The position numbers and the translations under genes were made by a program. The notes below the pieces were generated by a model. It did no database searches and had not been told where the DNA came from. It saw only the letters and a program-made list of their open reading frames with translations. Of a DNA stretch of 64,000 nucleotides, positions 34,720-47,874 are shown one piece after another; position 1 is the first letter of the stretch; each line of letters starts with the position of its first letter. Source of the DNA: Pseudomonas serbica (GTDB lineage: Bacteria > Pseudomonadota > Gammaproteobacteria > Pseudomonadales > Pseudomonadaceae); the NCBI RefSeq assembly GCF_028823535.1, contig NZ_JAQIYM010000003.1:310001-374000 (forward strand), in the 5' to 3' direction.

Positions 34720-36123
34720 TCACTTCCACAGCTGGGCGGCAAACACTACAAGAATGCCGATGGGCGCCACATAGCGCATCAAGAACAAGGACAGGGCAAA
34801 CAACATCGGGCTGCGCATCGACAGTTCGTCACGCACTGCGTCACGCCCCATTACCCAGCCTGCAAATACCACGAAACACAATCCGCCCAGTGGCAGCATG
34901 ATTCGCGAGGTGAAGAAATCGATCACACCGAAGAAATCCAGGCCGCCCGCCGCCCCCCATTGGTAGAGATGGAACAGCCCGCCTTCGTTCACGAAAAACT
35001 TGGCTTCCTTCCAGATATTGAAGGAAAACACCGTGCCCAGACCGACAAACCAGCAGGTGAACGCCAGCCAGAAAGTGACCCAGGCACGACTGACTTTCGA
35101 GCGTTCGACCAGGTAAGCCACCATGGGCTCGAGCAAGGATATGGCCGAACTCCAGGCTGCAATCGCCACCAGCACGAAGAACACTACGCCCATCAACTGG
35201 CCAAACGCTACGTTGCCAAAGGCAAAAGGCAGGCTGACAAACATCAGGCCAGGGCCTTCGCTCGGGTTCAAGCCGCCGGCAAACACAATCGGAAACAGTG
35301 CCAGGCCGGCCACCAGGGACACAAAGGTATCCAGCAGTGCCACACCCACAACGGTCCCGGAGATCGACGAATGCTTGGGCATGTAGGCGCCGTAGATCAT
35401 GATCGAACCCACCCCGACGCTCAGGGAGAAGAAAGCATGGCCCATGGCCGGCAGCAAGCCGTCGAGGACTTTTTCCGGATGGAAGTCGAACATGAAATGG
35501 ACGCCTTCCATGAAATGCCCGGTGGTCATGCTGTAGCCCAGCAGCACGAGGATCATCACGAACAGCAGCGGCATCATGATCCGCAGGCTGCGTTCAAGCC
35601 CAGCAACCACGCCCTTGGCGATGACCACCGCCGATAGCAGCATGAAAATCGTGTGCCAAAGTGTCAGGCGCCATGGATCGGCGATGACATTGCCAAAGTA
35701 AGCACCCACCTGGTCCGGCGTCGCCCCCTGGAAGTCGCCACGCCCCATGTCGATGATGTAGTCCAGCGACCAGCCGCCGACCACGCTATAGAAAGACAGG
35801 ATCAGCAACGCCGTGATCATGCCGGCGAATGCTCCCCAGGACCACTTGGTCGAATGCCCCGCTTCCAGCGCCAGCACCTTCAAGGCGTTGGCCGGGCTTT
35901 GCCGGGCGCGGCGGCCGATCAGGGTTTCGGCGAGCATGACCGGTACACCGATCAACGCGATGCAGGCCAGGAACATCATCACGAAGGCCCCGCCACCATA
36001 GACCCCGACCATGTAGGGGAATTTCCAGATACTACCCAGGCCCACGGCCGAACCGGTCGCGGCGAGTATGAAGACCCAGCGGCTAGCCCAACTGCCGTGG
36101 ACAGAAACCTTGTCTGTCGACAT
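34720..36123 (-). CDS. Sodium-dependent neurotransmitter:sodium symporter family transporter
   Basis: The 467-residue membrane protein starts [20 protein letters not shown]. The NSS (LeuT-like) signature [20 protein letters not shown] lies in the first helix. About eleven to twelve hydrophobic segments follow. The substrate is probably an amino acid but cannot be told from the sequence. It stands between ratA and smpB, where in E. coli the two toxin-like genes directly adjoin smpB. Confidence 0.93.
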   Translation of the reverse strand: MSTDKVSVHGSWASRWVFILAATGSAVGLGSIWKFPYMVGVYGGGAFVMMFLACIALIGVPVMLAETLIGRRARQSPANALKVLALEAGHSTKWSWGAFAGMITALLILSFYSVVGGWSLDYIIDMGRGDFQGATPDQVGAYFGNVIADPWRLTLWHTIFMLLSAVVIAKGVVAGLERSLRIMMPLLFVMILVLLGYSMTTGHFMEGVHFMFDFHPEKVLDGLLPAMGHAFFSLSVGVGSIMIYGAYMPKHSSISGTVVGVALLDTFVSLVAGLALFPIVFAGGLNPSEGPGLMFVSLPFAFGNVAFGQLMGVVFFVLVAIAAWSSAISLLEPMVAYLVERSKVSRAWVTFWLAFTCWFVGLGTVFSFNIWKEAKFFVNEGGLFHLYQWGAAGGLDFFGVIDFFTSRIMLPLGGLCFVVFAGWVMGRDAVRDELSMRSPMLFALSLFLMRYVAPIGILVVFAAQLWK

Positions 36124-36226
36124 CGTTATTACGACCAAGCGTTCAAAAAAGAGGCCGCATTGTCCGGGATTCAATCAACCTGCTCAAGCACGCAGCAACA
36201 CCGTAGCCGACTCGCGCGCAACTCCC

Positions 36227-36232
36227 TATAAT
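36227..36232 (+). promoter_or_regulatory. TATAAT -10 box just before smpB
   Basis: A perfect TATAAT ends nine bases before the smpB ATG. Transcription would begin about two bases before the start codon. The -35 is weak. Confidence 0.5.
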
Positions 36233-36241
36233 GCCGCCCCT

Positions 36242-36724
36242 ATGGCTAAACAGAAGAAACACCCAACAGGGACCATCGCGCAAAATAAAAAGGCGCGACA
36301 CGATTACTTCATCGAACATCGGTTCGAGGCTGGTCTGGTCCTGGCCGGCTGGGAAGTAAAAAGTCTGCGGGCAAGCAAGTTGCAACTGGTTGACAGTTAC
36401 GTACTGCTCAAGGATGGCGAAGCCTGGCTGCTCGGCAGTCACATCACGCCCCTGACGACCGCCAGCACCCACGTCATCGCCGATCCGGTGCGCACGCGAA
36501 AATTGCTGCTCAACCGGCGGGAGCTGGAAAAGCTTGCCGCCGCCGTGCAGCAAAAAGGCTACGCCTGCGTGTGCCTGTCCTGGTACTGGAGCAAGCACAT
36601 GGTCAAGTGCGAGATTGCCCTGGGCAAGGGCAAGAAGGAATACGACAAGCGCGATACCGAGCGCGAACGCGACGCCGGGCGCGAATTGCAGCGCGCGGTG
36701 CGCAACAAGGGCAAGGAAGATTAA
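36242..36724 (+). CDS. smpB: SsrA-binding protein SmpB
   Basis: SmpB binds tmRNA (ssrA, present in this window) and delivers it to stalled ribosomes. The 160 residues begin [22 protein letters not shown]. They show the [16 protein letters not shown] core and a C-terminal basic tail [16 protein letters not shown] that enters the mRNA channel. The ATG is almost leaderless if the TATAAT at 36227 is used. Confidence 0.98.
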   Translation: MAKQKKHPTGTIAQNKKARHDYFIEHRFEAGLVLAGWEVKSLRASKLQLVDSYVLLKDGEAWLLGSHITPLTTASTHVIADPVRTRKLLLNRRELEKLAAAVQQKGYACVCLSWYWSKHMVKCEIALGKGKKEYDKRDTERERDAGRELQRAVRNKGKED

Positions 36725-36735
36725 TTCCTGGCCCT

Positions 36736-36841
36736 GATCGTTCCCACGCTCTGCGTGGGAATGCAGCTATGGACGCTCTGCGCCAGCTTTGTGACGCGGA
36801 GCGTCACGGGATGCATTCCCACGCAGAGCGTGGGAACGATC
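36736..36841. repeat. Large REP-type inverted repeat pair
   Basis: GATCGTTCCCACGCTCTGCG at the left is matched by its exact inverse at the right, with a second inner stem (GACGCTC..GCGGAGCGTC). It lies between convergent smpB and lldR and may also act as terminator. Confidence 0.85.
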
Positions 36842-36861
36842 GCTGATCCAAAACCGTCTGA

Positions 36862-37629
36862 CTACATGCCCTTGCGCCGCTCCGCCCGAGCCACGCGCTG
36901 CACTTCCTGACGCACCTCCTCCAGCACCTCCTGCACGTACAGAATGTGTCGACTGGAGACTTCCCGCGCCTGTTCCGCCCGACCTTCGATAATCGCCAGG
37001 TACAACTCCCGGTGCTGCGTAATCAGCATGTCGCGGGTTTCCGTGCGCTGCTTGTACATGCCGCCGATGTTCGTCACCACGTTGCGCTTGAGCAGGTCGA
37101 ACAGCCCTCGAATGGTATGCAGCAACACCGCGTTGTGACTGGCTTCGGCGATCGCCAGGTGAAACTTCGCATCCGCCGCCCCCTCTTCCGCCCGACTGAC
37201 TTCATCGTGACGCGAATAGCAGTCCTGCAATTGATTGAACGCTGCAGTCAGTCGTTCGCGATCAACGTCGGTGGCGCGTAAGGCTGCGTAATAGGCGCAG
37301 GACGCTTCCAGCGTGTGGCGAAACTCCAGCAGATCGCGCTGGGCTTCGGGGTTGCTTTCCAGCAGATGCAACAGTGGATCACTGAACGTCGTGCCCAGGG
37401 ACTCGACCACGTAATTGCCGCCACCCTGACGACTGACCAGCAGCCCCTTGGCCGTCAGTTTCTGAATAGCCTCGCGCAACGAAGGACGCGAAACGCCAAA
37501 TTGCTCGGCCAAGGCGCGCTCGGCCGGCAAGCGCTCACCCGCCTTCAGCGTGCCCTCAAGGATCATGCCCTCGAGCTGCTCGACAATATCGTCAGACAAA
37601 CGGCGTTGCCGAATCTGATCAAACGCCAT
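36862..37629 (-). CDS. lldR: LldR-type GntR/FCD transcriptional regulator
   Basis: The 255 residues have an N-terminal winged helix-turn-helix (about 10-75, with FGVSRPSLREAIQKL). A C-terminal all-helical FCD ligand domain follows (about 90-230). Divergent position next to lldP and an operator of FadR-family type in between mark it as the lactate-responsive regulator. Ligand L- or D-lactate is inferred from family knowledge. Confidence 0.9.
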   Translation of the reverse strand: MAFDQIRQRRLSDDIVEQLEGMILEGTLKAGERLPAERALAEQFGVSRPSLREAIQKLTAKGLLVSRQGGGNYVVESLGTTFSDPLLHLLESNPEAQRDLLEFRHTLEASCAYYAALRATDVDRERLTAAFNQLQDCYSRHDEVSRAEEGAADAKFHLAIAEASHNAVLLHTIRGLFDLLKRNVVTNIGGMYKQRTETRDMLITQHRELYLAIIEGRAEQAREVSSRHILYVQEVLEEVRQEVQRVARAERRKGM

Positions 37630-37776
37630 AACTCAATTTCTCCACCATCCCGACGGTGCGCCGGGGCTCTATTCTGGCCTATCCATGAGGCGCAGGCACC
37701 TGCCACGCGACCATTGCCCGAGCCGGGCAGATCCTTCGCAAACCCCTGCCTACGACAAAAGTTTTAGGGCGGCAAA

Positions 37777-37806
37777 TTGACACACCACCTACAAGACTTT
37801 TACCCT
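37777..37806 (+). promoter_or_regulatory. Probable sigma-70 promoter of the lld operon
   Basis: TTGACA (37777-37782), an 18-base spacer and TACCCT (37801-37806). The expected start lies just before the operator. Confidence 0.55.
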
Positions 37807-37823
37807 AGCCAACAGCGATTGTA

Positions 37824-37840
37824 AATTGGTCTTACCAATT
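37824..37840. promoter_or_regulatory. LldR operator palindrome
   Basis: AATTGGTCTTACCAATT is a perfect palindrome around a three-base centre. It matches the TNGT-N3-ACNA pattern of FadR-type regulators. It sits about 50 bases before lldP, downstream of the likely start site, so binding would block transcription. Confidence 0.85.
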
Positions 37841-37892
37841 AACCAAGAACGCTGATCAGTGCCTGACCAACAACAATTAGGGGCCACCCCAT

Positions 37893-39587
37893 ATGCAAAC
37901 CTGGCAACAGCTCTACAGCCCGCTCGGCAGCCTCGGCCTGTCCGCACTCGCAGCCGTCATTCCCATCGTGTTTTTCTTCCTGGCCCTGGCCGTGTTCCGC
38001 CTCAAAGGACACGTGGCCGGCAGCATCACCCTGGCCTTGTCGATCCTGGTGGCAATCATTGCCTTCAAGATGCCCGTGGACATGGCGTTCGCCGCCGCCG
38101 GGTATGGCTTTGCCTATGGCCTGTGGCCGATCGCCTGGATCATCGTGGCGGCGGTCTTTCTCTACAAACTGACGGTCAAGAGTGGCCAGTTCGAAGTGAT
38201 CCGCAGCTCGGTGCTGTCGATCACCGACGACCAGCGCCTGCAAGTGCTGCTGATCGGCTTCTGCTTCGGTGCATTCCTCGAAGGTGCAGCCGGCTTCGGT
38301 GCACCGGTGGCGATCACCGCCGCGCTGCTCGTAGGACTGGGCTTCAACCCGCTGTATGCCGCGGGCCTGTGCCTGATCGCGAACACCGCGCCGGTAGCCT
38401 TCGGTGCCCTTGGTATTCCGATCATCGTCGCCGGGCAAGTGACCGGCATCGACGCCTTCAAGATCGGCGCCATGACCGGCCGCCAGTTGCCGCTGCTGTC
38501 GTTGTTCGTGCCATTCTGGCTGGTGTTCATGATGGATGGCCTGCGCGGCGTGCGCGAAACCTGGCCGGCCGCACTGGTTGCGGGCTTGAGCTTCGCCGTG
38601 ACCCAGTATTTCACCTCCAACTTCATCGGCCCGGAACTGCCGGACATCACCTCGGCCCTGGCCAGCCTGGTTTCCCTGACCCTGTTCCTCAAGGTCTGGC
38701 AGCCAAGACGCGCCGCCGGCCAGCACATCGTCGGTGCCGTATCGGCTTCGGTGGTCAGCGCCAGTGCCGGTGGTTTCGGCCAGAAGCGCACCACCGTGGC
38801 GTCGCCCTACAGCCTGGGTGAAATTTTCAAAGCCTGGTCGCCGTTCCTGATCCTGACCGTGCTGGTAACCATCTGGACCCTCAAGCCGTTCAAGGCGATG
38901 TTTGCCGCCGGCGGCTCGATGTACAGCTTCGTGTTCAACTTCGCCATCCCGCACCTGGATCAAATGGTGATCAAGGTGGCACCGATCGTGGCCGCGCCGA
39001 CCGCCCTCCCGGCCGTGTTCAAGCTTGACCCGATTTCCGCAACCGGCACCGCGATTTTCTTCTCGGCGCTGATCTCGATGCTGGTCCTGAAGATCAACTT
39101 CAAAACTGGTCTGACCACTTTGAAAGAGACCTTCTACGAACTGCGCTGGCCGATCCTGTCCATCGGCATGGTGCTGGCCTTCGCGTTCGTCACCAACTAC
39201 TCGGGCATGTCCTCGACCATGGCGTTGGTCCTGGCCGGCACGGGCGCCGCCTTCCCGTTCTTCTCGCCGTTCCTTGGCTGGCTGGGCGTGTTCCTGACCG
39301 GCTCCGATACCTCGTCCAACGCACTGTTCAGCTCGTTGCAGGCGACCACCGCCCACCAGATCGGCGTCAACGACACCTTGCTGGTGGCGGCGAACACCAG
39401 CGGCGGCGTGACCGGCAAGATGATCTCGCCTCAATCGATCGCCGTGGCCTGCGCCGCGACCGGCCTGGTGGGCAAGGAATCGGACCTGTTCCGCTTCACC
39501 CTCAAGCACAGCCTGTTCTTTGCAACGATTGTCGGCCTGATCACCCTGGCCCAGGCCTACTGGTTCACCGGCATGCTGGTGCACTAA
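37893..39587 (+). CDS. lldP: L-lactate permease
   Basis: A proton-coupled lactate (and glycolate) uptake transporter of the inner membrane. The 564 residues form about thirteen hydrophobic segments. Family segments include [35 protein letters not shown] and the late [16 protein letters not shown]. It is the first gene behind the LldR-controlled promoter. Confidence 0.97.
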   Translation: MQTWQQLYSPLGSLGLSALAAVIPIVFFFLALAVFRLKGHVAGSITLALSILVAIIAFKMPVDMAFAAAGYGFAYGLWPIAWIIVAAVFLYKLTVKSGQFEVIRSSVLSITDDQRLQVLLIGFCFGAFLEGAAGFGAPVAITAALLVGLGFNPLYAAGLCLIANTAPVAFGALGIPIIVAGQVTGIDAFKIGAMTGRQLPLLSLFVPFWLVFMMDGLRGVRETWPAALVAGLSFAVTQYFTSNFIGPELPDITSALASLVSLTLFLKVWQPRRAAGQHIVGAVSASVVSASAGGFGQKRTTVASPYSLGEIFKAWSPFLILTVLVTIWTLKPFKAMFAAGGSMYSFVFNFAIPHLDQMVIKVAPIVAAPTALPAVFKLDPISATGTAIFFSALISMLVLKINFKTGLTTLKETFYELRWPILSIGMVLAFAFVTNYSGMSSTMALVLAGTGAAFPFFSPFLGWLGVFLTGSDTSSNALFSSLQATTAHQIGVNDTLLVAANTSGGVTGKMISPQSIAVACAATGLVGKESDLFRFTLKHSLFFATIVGLITLAQAYWFTGMLVH

Positions 39588-39613
39588 GTACTACAGGCGA
39601 CATGGAAAAAACC

Positions 39614-39638
39614 GACGCCGGGCCACGACCCCGGCGTC
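39614..39638 (+). terminator. Hairpin between lldP and lutA
   Basis: GACGCCGGG/CCCGGCGTC with a short loop. There is no T-run after it, so probably partial termination or an RNA-stability element. Confidence 0.6.
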
Positions 39639-39738
39639 AGCTATTCACCACCCGGTCTGTAAGGCTGCTGAAAGCATCTCTGTCTATATTCAGCGGCCTC
39701 AGCGGACGGATAACCGGGCCCACCCGGAGACACGCCTG

Positions 39739-40563
39739 ATGAGCGAGCTTTTTTACAACGCTGTGCCGAATGCGACCCGTGTCGCCCCGCCACTGCCCGA
39801 GCCTCGGCAATACCCCAGCGAAAAACCGCAACGGGTGTACCTGTTCGGGACCTGCGTAGTGGATCTGTTCTACCCGCAAGCCGGAATGGACGCGATCCAC
39901 TTGCTGGAGCGCGAAGGCATCCGTGTCGAGTACCCGCAAGGGCAAAGCTGCTGCGGGCAACCGGCCTACACTTCGGGCTACACCGAGCAGGCCAGGACCG
40001 TCGCGCGCTCGCAACTGGCGCTGTTCGCCGGGGATTATCCGGTGGTGGTGCCTTCGGGCTCCTGCGCGGGCATGTTGCGCGAACACTATGCCGACCTGTT
40101 CAAGGATGAGCCGGACACGTTGAAACAGGTACAGGCGCTGGCTGCCAGGACCTATGAGCTGGCCGAATTCCTGTTGTTTGTCTGCAAAGTGCAGCTCAAG
40201 GACAGCGGCACGCCGGTGAAAGTCGCGCTGCATACATCGTGTTCGGCACGCCGTGAAATGAACACCCACCTGCACGGGCGCGAACTGTTGGCGCAATTGA
40301 GCAACGTGGAACGGGTCGAGCACAGTCACGAAAGCGAATGCTGTGGCTTCGGTGGGACTTTCAGCGTCCGAATGCCAGACATTTCCGGCGCGATGGTGGC
40401 TGACAAGACCCGCTCGCTGAAGGAATCCGGTGCGCACCAGGTACTCAGTGCCGACTGCGGTTGCCTGATGAACATCAACGGCTCGCTGGAGAAACAGAAG
40501 GAAGCGTTGCGCGGCCAACACCTGGCCAGTTTCCTCTGGCAGCGTACCGGGGGTGCCCAATGA
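39739..40563 (+). CDS. lutA: L-lactate oxidation protein LutA/LldE (Fe-S)
   Basis: One of three subunits of the LutABC (LldEFG) L-lactate dehydrogenase complex. The 274 residues carry two cysteine-rich CCG domains (GQSCCGQPAYTSG at about 70-83 and HESECCGFGGTFS at about 195-208). It overlaps lutB by the ATGA junction, so the complex is translated together. Confidence 0.94.
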   Translation: MSELFYNAVPNATRVAPPLPEPRQYPSEKPQRVYLFGTCVVDLFYPQAGMDAIHLLEREGIRVEYPQGQSCCGQPAYTSGYTEQARTVARSQLALFAGDYPVVVPSGSCAGMLREHYADLFKDEPDTLKQVQALAARTYELAEFLLFVCKVQLKDSGTPVKVALHTSCSARREMNTHLHGRELLAQLSNVERVEHSHESECCGFGGTFSVRMPDISGAMVADKTRSLKESGAHQVLSADCGCLMNINGSLEKQKEALRGQHLASFLWQRTGGAQ

Positions 40564-42014
40564 GTGCCGTCGAGATTATTCCTACGGTTGCCGTAGAAGA
40601 AGACTTCCGCACCCGGGCTCACGAGGCCTTGGGTGATGCGCAATTGCGAGGCAACTTCCGCAAGGCGATGGATTCGCTGATGACCAAGCGGGCCGCGGCT
40701 TTCAGCGATGCCCACGAAAGAGAACACCTGCGCGCGCTGGGCAATGCCGTCCGCGCCCGTGCGTTATCCAAGTTGCCCGAGCTGCTCGAGCAACTTGAAC
40801 AAAACCTGACCCGCAACGGTGTGACAGTGCACTGGGCGGAAACGGTGGACGAAGCCAACGGCATCGTCCTCTCGATCATCCGCGCTCACGAGGGGCGGCA
40901 AGTGATCAAGGGCAAATCGATGGTCAGCGAAGAAATGGAGATGAACCACGTCCTCGCTGAACAGGGCATTGAATGCCTGGAATCGGACATGGGCGAGTAC
41001 ATCGTCCAGCTCGACCACGAGAAGCCTTCACACATCATTATGCCGGCAATCCACAAGAACGCCGGTCAGGTCGCGTCCTTGTTCCACGACAAACTTGGCG
41101 TGGAATACACCAAGGACGTCGACCAACTCATTCAGATCGGTCGCAGGGTCCTGCGGCAGAAATTCTTCGAAGCGGACATCGGCGTCTCCGGCGTCAACTT
41201 CGCCGTGGCCGAGACCGGCACCCTGCTGCTGGTGGAAAACGAAGGCAACGGCCGCATGACCACTACGGTGCCGCCGGTGCACATCGCCGTCACCGGCATC
41301 GAAAAAGTCGTAGAGAACCTGCGCGACGTGGTGCCGCTGCTGTCGTTACTGACCCGCTCGGCCCTGGGCATCCCGATCACCACCTACGTCAACATGATCT
41401 CCGGGCCGCGCAAGGAACATGAGCTCGACGGCCCTCAGGAAGTGCACCTGGTGCTGCTCGACAACGGTCGCAGCCAGGCCTTTGCCGACAGCGAACTGCG
41501 CCAGACCCTGAACTGCATCCGCTGCGGCGCCTGCATGAACCATTGCCCGGTCTACACTCGAATCGGCGGTCATGCCTACGGCGAGGTCTACCCCGGCCCT
41601 ATCGGAAAAATCATCACCCCGCACATGGTTGGCCTGGCGAAAGTCCCGGACCACCCCAGCGCCTCTTCGTTGTGCGGTGCCTGCGGCGAGGTGTGCCCGG
41701 TCAAAATTCCGATTCCTGCATTGCTGCGTCGCCTGCGGGAAGAAAACGTCAAGGCGCCCGACAGCCCTCATCAAGTGATGCGCGGCCAGGGCAGCAAGTA
41801 CTCGCGCAAAGAACGGTTCATCTGGAACGCCTGGGCCAGGCTCAACAGTTCGCCGACGCTGTACCGCCTGTTCGGCCTGGCCGCGACTCGCCTGCGCGCC
41901 CTTGCGCCAAAGAATGTCGGCCCGTGGACGCAGAACCACAGTGCGCCCAAACCCGCTGCCCGCTCACTGCACGACATGGCTCGCGAGCATCTGGCCAAAC
42001 AGGGAGACCGTTGA
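40560..42014 (+). CDS. lutB: L-lactate oxidation protein LutB/LldF (Fe-S)
   Basis: The 484-residue iron-sulfur subunit of LutABC. It has an N-terminal LUD domain (about 60-300) and two 4Fe-4S motifs (CIRCGACMNHCPVYTR at about 320 and CGACGEVCPVKIP at about 375). The C-terminal tail is DUF3390-like. The ATG overlaps the lutA stop and the stop overlaps lutC. Confidence 0.95.
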   Translation: MSAVEIIPTVAVEEDFRTRAHEALGDAQLRGNFRKAMDSLMTKRAAAFSDAHEREHLRALGNAVRARALSKLPELLEQLEQNLTRNGVTVHWAETVDEANGIVLSIIRAHEGRQVIKGKSMVSEEMEMNHVLAEQGIECLESDMGEYIVQLDHEKPSHIIMPAIHKNAGQVASLFHDKLGVEYTKDVDQLIQIGRRVLRQKFFEADIGVSGVNFAVAETGTLLLVENEGNGRMTTTVPPVHIAVTGIEKVVENLRDVVPLLSLLTRSALGIPITTYVNMISGPRKEHELDGPQEVHLVLLDNGRSQAFADSELRQTLNCIRCGACMNHCPVYTRIGGHAYGEVYPGPIGKIITPHMVGLAKVPDHPSASSLCGACGEVCPVKIPIPALLRRLREENVKAPDSPHQVMRGQGSKYSRKERFIWNAWARLNSSPTLYRLFGLAATRLRALAPKNVGPWTQNHSAPKPAARSLHDMAREHLAKQGDR

Positions 42015-42681
42015 TGAGTGCCAAGCAAAACATCCTCGCCAAACTGCGCAAAAGCCTGACAGGCACCACGCCAGTGGCTGACAACTTCGATGTCGCTCTG
42101 GTGACACAGCCCTATAGCTACACCCCGGAACAACGCATCCCGCAGCTGCGCAAACTGATGGAAGCGGTGCACACGGAAATCCATCTGACGTCCGGCGAAG
42201 AATGGCCAGCGCTGCTGGCGACACTGCTGCAGGAGCGCCAACTGCCCAGCCTGTTGATCGCGCCGACTACGCCGCACGGGCAACGCGTCACTCAGCACTG
42301 GGCGACAAATCCCGGGCTGCCGGCGCTCAAGGCCTACGACCGTCCGATTGAAGAATGGAAAGCCGAGCTGTTCAACGACACCCCGGCCAGCCTGACCACC
42401 ACCCTGGGCGCAATCGCCGCCACGGGCAGCCTGATTATTTGGCCGACGCGCGAAGAACCGCGCCTGATGAGCCTGGCGCCACCGGTGCATTTCGCCCTGC
42501 TCAAGGCCAGTACAATCCACGACAACTTCTATCAGGTCCAACAGGAGTTCGAGTGGGCCCAGGGAATGCCAACCAATGCCCTGCTGGTGTCCGGCCCGTC
42601 GAAAACCGCTGACATCGAACAAGTCCTGGCCTACGGCGCCCACGGTCCGAAAGACCTGGTGGTGTTGATCCTGGAGGACCA

Positions 42682-42685
<4 letters not shown>
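42014..42685 (+). CDS. lutC: Lactate utilization protein LutC/LldG
   Basis: The 223-residue LUD-domain subunit without cysteine clusters, third part of the LutABC complex. GAIAATGSLIIWP (about 134-146) and the APPVHFALLKAS segment are typical. The ATG overlaps the lutB stop, and its end overlaps the dehydrogenase start. Confidence 0.94.
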
Positions 42686-45490
<2,805 letters not shown>

Positions 45491-45495
<5 letters not shown>

Positions 45496-45589
45496 GAGCA
45501 AGCTTGCTCGCGATGGACGTCAACGATAACGCGTGCTGTCTGGATAAACGCGTTACCCCAAAATCCATCGCAAGCAAGGTCGCTCCTTT
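45491..45589. repeat. REP inverted pair after the lactate operon
   Basis: TGTAGGAGCAAGCTTGCTCG on the left is mirrored by GCAAGGTCGCTCCTT on the right, both with the TCCATCGC flank. This is a typical fluorescens-group REP doublet. Confidence 0.85.
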
Positions 45590-45733
45590 CTCCCCGCAAA
45601 ATCGCAAAAAAAAACCGAATTCCTGCGCGCGGCTATAGTCATTTAGCTAGGCCCTGTGAAAGGGCTTATAACCACCTCGGCCAGCGGCCCCCTTCACCGG
45701 CAGCACCGAGCCCTCATGCGCAAGGAGATAACC

Positions 45734-46009
45734 ATGAAGCACTCTGCAATTGCTGGATTGTTCATATCTGCAGCACTGTTGGCCTCGCCGGTGTTTGCGG
45801 CTGACGAGAATCTTTGTGACGGGAACATTGCCAAACTGAAAAACGCCATCACCACCGCGCCTGCCGTATCAGAGAGCTCCATGGATAACGCAGAAACCGC
45901 ACTGAAGGATGCGGAAAAGGCCAAGGCAGCCGGTAACGAGAAAGACTGCATCGAGATCTCCGGTCAGATGCTGGAGAAAATTCAGCAGCGCAGCCCTACT
46001 AAAAAGTGA
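45734..46009 (+). CDS. Small periplasmic protein of unknown function
   Basis: The 91 residues have a clear signal peptide (MKHSAIAGLFISAALLASPV, cleavage after FAA). A roughly 68-residue mature helical protein remains, with two cysteines (C31 and one near residue 80) that could form a disulfide. AAGGAG lies upstream of the ATG. I do not recognise the family. A terminator follows. Confidence 0.85.
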   Translation: MKHSAIAGLFISAALLASPVFAADENLCDGNIAKLKNAITTAPAVSESSMDNAETALKDAEKAKAAGNEKDCIEISGQMLEKIQQRSPTKK

Positions 46010-46017
46010 ACACAGGC

Positions 46018-46041
46018 AAGGCCAACCTTCGGGTTGGCCTT
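46018..46041 (+). terminator. Terminator of the small periplasmic gene
   Basis: AAGGCCAACC-TTCG-GGTTGGCCTT: a ten-base perfect stem with a stable tetraloop, nine bases after the stop. Confidence 0.85.
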
Positions 46042-46105
46042 CCGCGCCTCATTGGCGTACACTGTACTGGCTTGTTGCTCAACGAGGTTTTCGGGCAATG
46101 AGTTC

Positions 46106-46502
46106 GGGGCCGTTTAGGATTCGACGCCGGTTGCGAAACTTTAGGTGCATGCCGAGTTGGTAACAGAACTCGTAAATCCACTGTTGCAACTACTTATAGT
46201 TGCCAATGACGAAAACTACGGCCAGGAATTCGCTCTCGCTGCGTAAGCAGCCTTAGCCCTGAGCTTCTGGTACCTTCGGGTCCAGCAATCACCAGGGGAT
46301 GTCTGTAAACCCAAAGTGATTGTCATATAGAACAGAATCGCCGTGCAGTACGTTGTGGACGAAGCGGCTAAAACTTACACAACTCGCCCAAAGCACCCTG
46401 CCCGTCGGGTCGCTGAGGGTTAACTTAATAGACACGGCTACGCATGTAGTACCGACAGCGGAGTACTGGCGGACGGGGGTTCAAATCCCCCCGGCTCCAC
46501 CA
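46106..46502 (+). ncRNA. ssrA: Transfer-messenger RNA (tmRNA)
   Basis: A 397-base gene from GGGGCCGTTTAGGATTCGACG to the tRNA-like 3' end GGTTCAAATCCCCCCGGCTCCACCA, with encoded CCA. The tag frame GCCAATGACGAA..GCGTAA encodes ANDENYGQEFALAA. It rescues stalled ribosomes with SmpB. Its 3' end is a common integration site, and an integrase remnant follows. Confidence 0.97.
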
Positions 46503-46689
46503 AATAATCATCTAAAGACGTCCACGGACGTCTTTTTTTGTGCCTGCGAACCAGTAAATACGCGGCCTCCAGCGCTTTTGCGGTCCTCTGAGATTTTTTG
46601 AGTTCCAGCCATTCGGGTATTCCAGGCCATTCGGTGCTAATTTTTGGAATACCAAAACAGTGCCTGAGGTATATCTCAAGTCTGCTCCG

Positions 46690-47425
46690 GCCCTCCGCCT
46701 CTGCGATCGACAGCTCAAGGCAGTCAAACTCCAAAGACAAGGATTTCGTCCGCACCGACGGTGACGGCCTGCAGCTCCGCGTGCGCAGCAATGACTCGCT
46801 GCTTGGAGTTTCAATTACCGTGAACCGGTGACCAAGAACCGAATCAACATGGGCCTGGGCACTTACCCAGAGCTCTCGCTGGCGAACGCTCGAAAGATGG
46901 CGGTCGAAACACGCGAGCTGCTCGCGCAGGGCATAGGGCCGAAGGGGCAACGCGATACGCTGAACAAGGCCAAGCGCGCGGAAACGGAACGCACCTTCGA
47001 GAACGTAATCACTGCCGGGTTCGAGCTCAAGAAAGACTCGGTGACGCCGGCCTACACCGGGGGCATTTGGCGGTCGCTCACGCTGCATGTGCTCCACGAC
47101 TTGAAGACGATGGCACTCGCGAAAATCACCGCGCCTATGGGTGATCGAATTGCTCTGTCCGATCGAAGCGAAAGGCAGTCTGGAGACGGTGAACTGTCTT
47201 AGCCAGCGGCTCAACGAGATAATGACCTACGGCGTAAACTCCGGGCTGATCTTCGCCAACCCGTTCAGTGGCATCCGGGCGGCTTTCAAGAAGCCCAAGA
47301 AGGAAAACATGGCCGCGCTTCCGCCCGAAGGCTCCCCCGAGCTCATGCTGGAGATCGCGAACGCCAGAAAGAGACTGAACTACTGCCATCATCAGTGGGG
47401 GCCGCCCTACGCAAGGTGAGTCGAA
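46690..47425 (+). pseudogene. Broken P4-type tyrosine integrase
   Basis: Three reading frames in succession give pieces of one integrase. First come LCDRQLKAVK (about 46699) and KDKDFVRTDGDGLQLRVRSN (about 46735). Then come WSFNYREPVTKNRINMGLGTYPELSLANARKMA (split over about 46803-46900) and a further stretch to about 47130. Last is VIELL..IEAKGSLETV to ELMLEIANA (about 47140-47370). At least three frameshifts and loss of the catalytic R-HxxR-Y domain make it inactive. It starts about 190 bases after ssrA in the same direction, as for islands using ssrA as attachment site. Confidence 0.88.
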
Positions 47426-47484
47426 CGCACGCTTAAGACCACCAACCCTCTCACTGATGCTCGTGGCGTTACCCAGCCCAGCGC

Positions 47485-47874
47485 TCATCTGCGCCGAAGA
47501 ATCGCCGACGCCCTTTCCCGCTCCGCCTCACTGTGGCTGTAAGAAGCCGCGATGATTCTCAGTTCGTCATTTGTTTTCGATTCTAAACCCCTAAGTCGTC
47601 GCTCCAAGACACTCGCTGCCATTCGTGAACTGGCATCGGACTCTCTATCTCCTGATTTTGCTACGCGACTGAGAACATCATCAGATGCTTTCTCAAACAG
47701 TTCACGTCGTTCGCGCTGCTTCCCCATCTCTTCTCGCACTTTCTCAACGGCTGCGGTTGCAGCCGCAACAGCGACCGCAGAAATCGCTTTTTTTGCGTTA
47801 TCCACCGTTACTGTTTCAACAATCTTGTCTTTGCTTTTCTGGAAAGCTGTATCCAACGTGTCGCGCCAACCCAT
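47485..47874 (-). CDS. Hypothetical protein
   Basis: A 129-residue protein that I do not recognise. An Ala/Val-rich segment (about 27-43, ISAVAVAAATAAVEKV) could insert in membranes or form an amphipathic helix. The remainder is highly charged and helical (RERRELFEKAS, SEAERERASAILRRR). GGGAG lies seven bases before the ATG. It stands alone between the integrase remnant and the EcsC gene. Confidence 0.65.
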   Translation of the reverse strand: MGWRDTLDTAFQKSKDKIVETVTVDNAKKAISAVAVAAATAAVEKVREEMGKQRERRELFEKASDDVLSRVAKSGDRESDASSRMAASVLERRLRGLESKTNDELRIIAASYSHSEAERERASAILRRR

